In this document: positions 31,080 through 36,854 of the stretch, piece after piece
Numbering within the stretch: the stretch's first letter is position 1
Layout of the letters: each line of letters opens with the position of its first letter
From: Verrucomicrobiota bacterium
GTDB taxonomy: Bacteria > Verrucomicrobiota > Verrucomicrobiia > Limisphaerales > JACQFS01
Direction of reading: 5' to 3'
Assembly: GCA_016199935.1 (NCBI GenBank)
Contig: JACQFS010000091.1
Coordinates: 1-36,854, forward strand
Length of the DNA stretch: 36,854 nt
Made by a program: the position numbers and the translations under genes
Notes under the pieces: generated by a model
The model's database searches: none
Seen by the model: only the letters and a program-made list of their open reading frames with translations
What the model was told of the DNA's origin: nothing

Positions 31080-31843
31080 CTACGGCGCCACCGTCACACT
31101 CGCCACGTCGCTGAAGTCGCCCACGGCGCTGGTGCCGTCGAAGAATTGCAGCCGATAGTCGCGCACCTCGGGCGTGCCGGCGGTGAGCAACGGCCGTTCG
31201 TCCGTGAAGGGCGAGGTCAGCACGATGGCCACGAGTTCCCACGCGCCGCCGGCCCGTTTGGACCAGACCGCCACGCCGGGGTTGCCGAACTTCTTGAAAC
31301 TGATCCGCACCACCTGCTGGCCGCCCTGATGATCCAGCTTGAGCTTGAACTCGGGCGCGTTGTGCGTCGCCGCATCCTCGGGGCCGATGATGCGCAGCGT
31401 GGTGCCGATGGTATCGGTGTAGGTGGGCTTGGTCTTGGCGGCCTGCACCCACGCAAAAATGCGCGCGAGCGCCCCGGCGGCCACCGCCACCACCGCCGGC
31501 AGCGGCGCGGCGGCTCCAACTGCGTCAACGCGCGCGTGGCCGTGGGCCCGAACTCCCGCGCGGCCGTGAGGTAGGGACCGGTCACATATTCCAGATACAG
31601 CGAGTCGGCGACGACGACGTTGATCTCGCCGCTGGTGAAGCCGAGGCCGGTGCCGAGGTTGAGCGCCTCCAAGGCCAGGTTGTGATACCACTCCGGCCGG
31701 TCGGCCACCTTGTTGGGGAAGAAATGTTGGTGCTTCATGGTGTGCTTTTTACCTTTCTTGTTTGGGTTTACCGTTGGGACCGGCATCATTGTCGGTCCCC
31801 AAAGTGTGCCGTCGTTCCAGTTGAACTGGCCCCAGTCCGGCAT
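31080..31843 (-). pseudogene. Protein of unknown function, frameshifted near 31520
   Basis: The start at 31843 (MPDWGQFNWNDGTLWG) follows a good Shine-Dalgarno (GGAGGA, about 7 nt upstream). The first frame continues through MKHQHFFPNKVADRPEWYH, GEINVVVADSLYLEYVTG and AREFGPTATRALTQLEPP. It then loses sense in a Pro/Arg-rich shadow. The second frame takes over at PLPAVVAVAAGALARIFAWV, TYTDTIGTTLRIIGPED, KLDHQGGQQVVRISFKKFG and a fibronectin-like ending (YRLQFFDGTSAVGDFSDVAS). One extra base in the GC run near 31515-31530 would rejoin them. I recall similar unnamed proteins in Verrucomicrobia but no function. It sits upstream of the collagen-like gene, so a structural or surface role is possible. 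Confidence 0.6.
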
Positions 31844-31910
31844 CAGGCAGTCCTCCAATGGGGGTCAAAACCGCCTCCCAACCGGCCAAACGGCCAAGTC
31901 GGGTCAAAAA

Positions 31911-32207
31911 TTACGTTTTTTGAGGGTTTTTCCACCCTGCTGGCTCGTCCAGCAGCCGTGCTGGGTCGTCCAGTAGCCTTGCTGGGTCGTCCAGTAGCCT
32001 TGCTGGGTCGTCCAGCAGTCGTGCTGGCTCGTTCAGCAGTCGTGCTGGCTCGTTCAGTAGCCCTGCCGGACGACCCAGCAGCCGTGCTGGATCGTTCAGC
32101 AGTCGTGCTGGATGACTCAGCAGCCCTGCCGGATCGTTCGGCAGTCCTGCGGAACGAGCCAGTCGCCCTGCCGGATGAGTCGGGAAAGGGTCTGACAGAC
32201 CGGGCAC
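31911..32207 (-). CDS. Possible heptapeptide-repeat protein encoded by the 21-bp array
   Basis: 98 codons (MPGLSDPFPTHPAGR...). The core is about 11 copies of a 7-residue unit of the ARLLDDP / AGLLNEP type. Because the DNA unit is 21 bp, other frames are open too: an S/T/R-rich frame on the same strand and an L-G-R-P-V-A frame on the plus strand. Many of the differences between units fall at third codon positions of this frame, and replacements are mild (D/N/E), which weakly favours it. A proline in each heptad argues against a coiled coil. No ribosome-binding site is obvious. It may not be translated at all. Confidence 0.25.
   Translation of the reverse strand: MPGLSDPFPTHPAGRLARSAGLPNDPAGLLSHPARLLNDPARLLGRPAGLLNEPARLLNEPARLLDDPARLLDDPARLLDDPARLLDEPAGWKNPQKT
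31939..32169. repeat. 21-bp tandem repeat array, 11 units
   Basis: Eleven contiguous 21-bp units starting at 31939, 31960, 31981 and so on to 32149, plus a decayed twelfth. The unit begins GCTGGNTCGT, continues YCAGYAGY and ends CGT or a variant. Units 2 and 3 are identical; those toward 32169 are more diverged. Each unit has a small internal palindrome (CTGG...CCAG or CTG...CAG). There are no unique spacers, so it is not a CRISPR array. Confidence 0.9.
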
Positions 32208-32242
32208 TTGGGCTGGACGGGCGGGGCTTCATGCGCGGAGGC

Positions 32243-32536
32243 TCAGGCAAAGAGCGGCAGGGCGAGGGCGAGGAGATGGACGAGCTTGTTCACGGGATGA
32301 TCCCGGAGGTGGTCACGCAGCCGACGGAGGTCGTCGTTGGTGGCGTGCGCGAGGATGCGCAGGAAGCGGTCGAGCGACGTATGCTTGTCGCCAGCTTCCA
32401 TGCCGCGTTCGTGGCGCTCGCCGATGCCGTAGTGCTCGGCGAACTCCTCCTGCGTGAGGTCCAGTTGGTGGCGCACGCCAAGAATCAGCATGGCCGATTG
32501 CCGGCGGTTGTGGGCATTCAAGTCTTCCGGGTTCAT
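32243..32536 (-). CDS. Small XRE-like helix-turn-helix protein
   Basis: 97 residues from ATG 32536 (MNPEDLNAHNRRQSAML). The middle resembles a Cro/C1-type helix-turn-helix: VRHQLDLTQEEFAEHYGI, then a divergent recognition region, then SLDRFLRILAHAT, which matches the usual final helix. The tail (NDDLRRLRDHLRDHP, then VNKLVHLLALALPLFA) ends hydrophobic. The recognition helix is unusual (GERHERGMEAG), so DNA binding is a prediction, not a certainty. A perfect 10-bp palindrome starts 2 bp in front of the ATG, as expected for an autoregulated repressor. It lies between the NHL-protein gene and the 21-bp array. Confidence 0.6.
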   Translation of the reverse strand: MNPEDLNAHNRRQSAMLILGVRHQLDLTQEEFAEHYGIGERHERGMEAGDKHTSLDRFLRILAHATNDDLRRLRDHLRDHPVNKLVHLLALALPLFA

Positions 32537-32537
32537 G

Positions 32538-32560
32538 CGCACGTTTGTAGCAAACGTGCG
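32538..32560. promoter_or_regulatory. Perfect palindrome at the start of the XRE-like gene (candidate operator)
   Basis: CGCACGTTTG (32538-32547), spacer TAG, CAAACGTGCG (32551-32560): 10-bp arms with no mismatch. On the minus strand it ends one base before the ATG at 32536. It could be a repressor operator, or an RNA hairpin that blocks ribosome access. No other copy was seen in the window. Confidence 0.55.
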
Positions 32561-32617
32561 GGAAGTTGAACAGGTGCCCACAGGGCCGGTTTTGCCGGGC
32601 GGGGCGGGCGGCGGGGC

Positions 32618-33940
32618 TTACGGCGTCAGGCGCTGGAAGGGGATGACGCGGATGAAGCCGTTGTCGTGCTCGCAGATGATCAGGTTGCCATTGCGGTCCA
32701 GCGTCACGCTGCGCGCCTCGCTGATTTTTTTGCCCGCCGAGTGAAACCACGCGCCGTCGCCGCTGTGCGAGTTGTGCGAGCCGTCCACGAAGAGGTGAAT
32801 GATTCCCGCCGGGTCCACATACCACACTTGGCAGCCCTCGTGCGTGGCGAGAAAATACGCGCCGCTGGGGAGAAACCAGATGCCGCGCACGCCGTAGAGG
32901 CCCGTGCTCAACGCCGCGAAGCCATCCCCGCCGCCCGTGGTGCCGCCCGTGCCGGCCACAATCGTCTTGGTGCCGGTGCCGTCGTCGTTCACCTGATAGA
33001 CGAGGTTGCCCACGCGGTCGGTGACGTAGAGCTTGCCCGCCGGGCTGATCGCGAGGTTGCCGAGTTCGGCGAAGCCGGTGGCGACGTTGGTGACGCCGGT
33101 GGCGGCGGTCCATTTGCGCACGCGCGTGCCGGCGCAGAAATAGACGAGTGATTCATCCGCCTTCACCCAGAGGCCGCGGCCCTGGCTGATGTTGCTGTTG
33201 CTGGTGGTGAACATCGTGGTCATCACGCCGCTGGTGTCCACCTTGCGGACTTTGCCGTTGTCCTTGTCGAGCACGTAGAAGGTGCCGTCGCCGCGCACCC
33301 ACAGGCCGTTGGGCGAACTCATCTCCAGCGTGGTCGCGGGCGCGGGGCCGTCGCCGTTGAAGCCGAGCGTATGCGTGCCGGCGACGGTGTGGAGCAGTCC
33401 GTCGGGCGTGACTTTCAGCACGGAGTCGCTGTCCTTGTCCACGATGTAGATGTTGCCGGCGTCGTCGGCCTGCGCCATGTGCGGGCGGGAGAGCTGGGCG
33501 TTGGTGGCGGGGCCGCCCTCGAAGGCGTCGTCCCAGTAATTCACCGTGTCCGTGCCCGCGAGGCCGATACCGGCAACCGTGCTGAGCGCGCCGTAGGACT
33601 GGGTGAGATTGGTGAAGCCCTGCGGGAAGTTGGTGGAAATGTCCACGGCGCGGACGCGGTAGTAGAACTGGTTGGTGACGGGGAAGACGAGCGGGACGGA
33701 ACCGCCGGGAGCGGTGGTGAAATAACTCTGGAGCGAGAACCACGCCCCGCCCGGCGCGGCGGCCGACTGGACGTTGCACACGCCGTTGGTGAAGGCATTG
33801 GCCCACGTGAGCGATCCCCCGGACGCAATGCCGGTGAGCGTGAAGGTGGCCGCGGGGGCGCGGAGCGGCGGGAACAGGGACAGCACGCCGAGGAGCAGGG
33901 CCGCGAAGCGGCGCGCGGCGGGCGAAGCGAGGGACGGCAC
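32618..33940 (-). CDS. Secreted NHL-repeat beta-propeller protein
   Basis: About 440 residues. The GTG at 33940 gives a clean signal peptide (MPSLASPAARRFAALLLGV... ending near RAPAATF); a TTG at 33976 is the longer alternative. After a fibronectin-like N-terminal domain ending YYRVRAVDIS, several NHL-type blades follow. Each has the pattern hydrophobic-x-D-x-x-G-N-I-Y-I-x-D (MAQADDAGNIYIVDKDSD, LWVRGDGTFYVLDKDNGK, LAISPAGKLYVTDRVGN, VTLDRNGNLIICEHDNG). NHL propellers bind proteins, polysaccharide or RNA. In this phylum many copies are secreted with no assigned role. The stop is TAA. Confidence 0.82.
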   Translation of the reverse strand: MPSLASPAARRFAALLLGVLSLFPPLRAPAATFTLTGIASGGSLTWANAFTNGVCNVQSAAAPGGAWFSLQSYFTTAPGGSVPLVFPVTNQFYYRVRAVDISTNFPQGFTNLTQSYGALSTVAGIGLAGTDTVNYWDDAFEGGPATNAQLSRPHMAQADDAGNIYIVDKDSDSVLKVTPDGLLHTVAGTHTLGFNGDGPAPATTLEMSSPNGLWVRGDGTFYVLDKDNGKVRKVDTSGVMTTMFTTSNSNISQGRGLWVKADESLVYFCAGTRVRKWTAATGVTNVATGFAELGNLAISPAGKLYVTDRVGNLVYQVNDDGTGTKTIVAGTGGTTGGGDGFAALSTGLYGVRGIWFLPSGAYFLATHEGCQVWYVDPAGIIHLFVDGSHNSHSGDGAWFHSAGKKISEARSVTLDRNGNLIICEHDNGFIRVIPFQRLTP

Positions 33941-33994
33941 GCGACCGTTCGTAACACAGCCGTCACCCAAAGACAAGCGGACAACCCGGCGCGG

Positions 33995-36647
33995 TCAGGT
34001 CGCGGCGGCTTTCCGGGTGCGCCTGGCTTTGCCGGTGGGCGCGAGGGGGGCGGTGAGTTGTTCGTAGAGTTGGAAGAGGTATTCCACGCGGGCGCGGTCG
34101 CTGGGGAAATCGGCGGGGCGGTAGCAGCGGTCCACGGCCTTGTCCAACGCGGCGTGGGCGGCGGCGAGGGCGGGCGGCATGGCCAGCGGGTCGTAGAGGT
34201 CCGCCAGCGTGGCGCCGGGGAATTGCGCCCGCGCGTCCAGCACCCGCTGCGCCGCCTTCTCCACCGCCGAACGCTGAACCGCCGTCGGCGTCGCGGGCCA
34301 GGGGTAGTTGTTGTAAACGATCGTGTTGGAATACTGGTAACGCGACTCCAAGCGTCCGCAGGTCTGGCGCATCCACGCCATGTGCATGGACGAGGAAAGA
34401 ATACCGAAGTGATAAATGGTCGCGTCGGGAACAACGAGCGAGCTTCCGTTAGCGACAATGCTCTTGGGTAGGAAGCCAAGAGGAATGTAGAGGCGACGCT
34501 CGGACGAGACTTTTGGGAACAGAAGATAGTCGCTCGAAGGCTGGCGATCTTCTCCAACTGCCGCAGGAATCTTCGCCAACTCGACTGTTGGGGCTTTCTT
34601 GCTCGCCGCGCGAAACGCGCGAACCCGCTCGATTCGTTCCATCACTGGAGGGCAGGCTCGCAAGTCAGCCGGATTCGCATCGGTAAGCCAAAGCACCCAG
34701 CGTTCGCCACCATTCAGGAACTCTTCGCCGCCAATGTAGGGCCGGATGTAGCGAGCGATGCCGGGGTAGTCCCGCCGGAGTGTCGCGCGTTCAGCCGCGT
34801 CCAAAACAAAGTGCCCGTCGTCCACGAGCTTCGTGCCAAAGACCATCGGCGGCACATCCGCGATGGGCGAGGTGCGTCTCGTCGCGACGGTGTCGTTTCC
34901 CTCGATGAGATAGGGGGAGATGTTCCGGACGACGGAGACGGCAGGATTGAGCGGGTCATGGTCGTAATCGTAGAGCCTCTTCTCCGGCACGTCGCCGAGT
35001 CCGAAGCCGATGATCACGCAATGCACATGTGCTCTTCCTCTGGCCTCGCTCTCCCAAGGAAACGTGCGGTGAGCAAAGTGAATCTTCACATGATAGCGAG
35101 AAAGCAGATTGCTCCAGAGAACGCTCACCTGCTCGCCTTGAGTGATGGAGTTCGTCGAGACGAAGGCGACTCTGGCCGCAGTGCCTTGAATGTATTCCGC
35201 TGCGAGGCGATGCCAGCAAGTGACGAAGTCGAGGACGCCTGCACCTTGCACTTTGCCCCAGACGGCATCCATGTCCGCCTTCTGTGCTGGGTCTTGCTCC
35301 TTCTTTCCCACGAACGGCGGATTGCCGAGGACGTAGCTGCATTGGGCGGGCGGGAGGACTTGCTTCCAGTCCTTGCGCAGCGCGTTGGCCACGTGGATGT
35401 GCGGGCTTTTGCGCAGCGGTATGCGCAGGTAGTTCTGCGTGAAGAGCAGGCCCAGCGCGACGTTCGCCTGATGGTCGGTGAGCCACAGCGCCGTCTCCGC
35501 AATGCGCGCCGGGAATTCCTCGATCTCGATGCCGAACATCTGGTCCACGTCCAGCAGGGAGAGCTTGTTCACGTCGGCGAGCGTCATCTCCTGCTGCCCG
35601 CCGTGGAGCGCGGCGAGGATTTCCAGTTCCAGCGCGCGCAGTTCGCGGTAGGTGATGACGAGGAAGTTGCCGCAGCCGCACGCGGGGTCGAGGAAGCGCA
35701 GCGCGGCGAGTTTCTTTTGCAGTTCGGTCAGACGCTGCGCCCGGCCGATCTTGAGCTTCTTGGCGCGGTCGAACTCGGCGCGGAGGTCGTCGAGGAACAG
35801 GGAGCGGACGACCTTGAGGATGTTGCGCTCGGCGGTGTAGTGCGCGCCAATCTGCCGGTTTCTGGCGGCGCTCGGGCGGGGTGTTGAGCACCTCGAACAG
35901 TTCGTGGAGCTTGGGGCCGAGGTCGGAGCCATCGGCGGCGGTGTGGTCCTCCAGATAGAACTGGAAGGACTTGGTGGCGAAGATGCCGTTGTCCTCGGCG
36001 AACAGGCAGAAGAGCAGGCGGACGAGGAATTGTTTCAGCTCGTGCCCGGCGTGGCCCGTGGCGTCGGTGCCGTATTCGCCGGCCTCCAAGGCGTCGTGCA
36101 GGTCGCACATGAGGCGCGTGGCTTCCTCGTTGGCGGGGTCTTCGGGGTTGAGCTTGTGCTGCCGGTAACCCGCCATGAAGAAGAAGTGGCGGATTTGCTT
36201 GTGGAAATCGGCGAGCGGAAACTCGAAGGAGGGCGGGAGGCGCTGAAAGAGCGGCGCGTCGGGGTCCTGCTCGGGTTCGAGGTCGTGAATGGCGATGCGC
36301 TGGAAGTCCGAGACGATGAGGTAGCGCGGGACTTCCTTGCCGCGCCCGCTGTCCACGAGGCCGCGGATATATTCCATGCCCTGCGCGTGGGCTTTGCCGA
36401 GGTCTTCACCCGCGCTCTTGTGCTCGGCGAGCAGCACCTTGGGCCAGAAGAGATCAATGAAGCCCCAGTTGCCGGAGAGTTTCCGCACCGGCTCCTCGTA
36501 GCTGGCGACGTGGCGGCGCTGCTGGCCGAAGACGTGGAAGAAAGCGTCCCAGAAAGATTTCGCCTCGGCCTCCTCGCGCGTCTCGTCCTTCCACTCCTTC
36601 GAGAAGGCGATGGCGCGGTGTTTGATTTCGTTCCAGGAGAGCGGCAC
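33995..36647 (-). pseudogene. MmeI-like (type IIL/IIG) restriction-modification enzyme with an internal deletion/frameshift
   Basis: The N-terminal part (MPLSWNEIKHRAIAFSKEW...) carries a PD-(D/E)xK nuclease motif with the MmeI spacing, D65-x9-E75-x-K77, in FIDLFWPKVLLAEHK. A helical linker (LVRLLFCLFAEDNGIF) follows, then LNTPPERRQK. There the frame breaks near 35875. In the next frame come IGAHYTAERNILK, methyltransferase motif I DPACGCGNFL, catalytic NPPF in VLGNPPFVGKKEQ, a target-recognition region and the family ending YNNYPWPATP ... LADLYDPLAMPP. In MmeI, as I recall it, about 60-65 residues separate NTPE from GAHYT; here they are missing. So the lesion looks like a deletion of roughly 190 nt, not a one-base slip. 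Activity is unlikely. Confidence 0.82.
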
Positions 36648-36819
36648 GGCGGCAGAGGCTAACGACTCGGCGGCAGCGGCGGCAAGGCGGGAAGTGCGGG
36701 ACGGTTGCCGGACGTGCCGGTGGCCCGGCCCGCCGACGCAGCTTCACACCTTTACAGTATCCCGCCCCGTTTCCGCAGCACCCACTCCACCGCGGGCGTG
36801 ACAGCGGAAGGTCTTCGCG
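36648..36819. other. Gap upstream of the MmeI-like gene
   Basis: 172 bp with no gene I can support. It should contain the promoter or ribosome-binding region for the restriction enzyme, unless that gene is read from the upstream one. No clear -35/-10 pair or terminator was found. Confidence 0.3.
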
Positions 36820-36854
36820 CTACAAGTTGAACGTGTCCATGAGCGAACCATCGC
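36820..36854 (-). CDS. Probable C-terminal end of an upstream gene
   Basis: On the minus strand the last bases read ...DGSLMDTFNL followed by TAG at 36822-36820. It looks like the natural end of a protein, but 11 residues are too few to name a family. Confidence 0.3.
   Translation of the reverse strand, partial: DGSLMDTFNL

Noticed and set aside
31939-32169. CRISPR array.
   Set aside because: Units are directly contiguous, only 21 bp, with no unique spacers and no cas genes nearby.
35860-35900. Single-base sequencing slip as the full explanation of the broken MmeI-like gene.
   Set aside because: Deleting one C would join the frames, but about 60 residues normally present between the flanking motifs would still be missing, so a true deletion is more likely.

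Overview
The window is GC-rich and densely coded. Its gene set points to Verrucomicrobiota or a close PVC relative: hopanoid genes (squalene-hopene cyclase, HpnG, HpnD), mcsA-mcsB-clpC, yicC-gmk-coaC, giant Calx-beta/PKD secreted proteins, and intergenic palindromic elements. The phylum call is inference from gene content; there is no rRNA or other marker here.

Layout. 1-3735 (minus strand): ilvE, mcsA, mcsB and the start of clpC. The last three are the arginine-phosphorylation quality-control branch: McsB tags proteins and ClpC unfolds them. 4034-4501 (+): a stand-alone receiver protein. 4659-7416 (+): shc and hpnG for hopanoids. They converge on a long minus-strand run (14011 to 7754): yicC, gmk, coaC, a membrane histidine kinase, an NtrC-type sigma-54 activator, a small membrane protein and hpnD. 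14090-22933 (-): a 2947-residue secreted metzincin-like protein with about ten Calx-beta modules. 23078-25384 (-): a secreted beta-propeller protein. 25737-29609 (+): cobalamin-dependent methionine synthase. 29.7-36.8 kb is an accessory region, all on the minus strand: an MmeI-like restriction-modification enzyme, an NHL-repeat secreted protein, an XRE-like small protein with a perfect palindrome at its start, a 21-bp tandem repeat, a frameshifted unknown gene, a collagen-like protein and a membrane protein.

Three things stand out. First, three core genes (ilvE, shc, metH) are each interrupted by exactly one in-frame stop with intact coding on both sides. Each can be explained by one G:C to T:A transversion, and in metH the UGA falls on a zinc-ligand cysteine position. 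Second, the window holds at least six structured inverted-repeat elements. Four abut stop codons, and one lies in frame inside metH, adding about 21 residues. Third, the giant protein carries a permuted block of carbohydrate-binding-like domains nested inside a split Calx-beta module.

Two accessory genes (the MmeI-like enzyme and the 31.1-31.8 kb gene) are also broken, by a deletion or frameshift. Whether the lesions are biological or consensus errors cannot be settled from the sequence alone.
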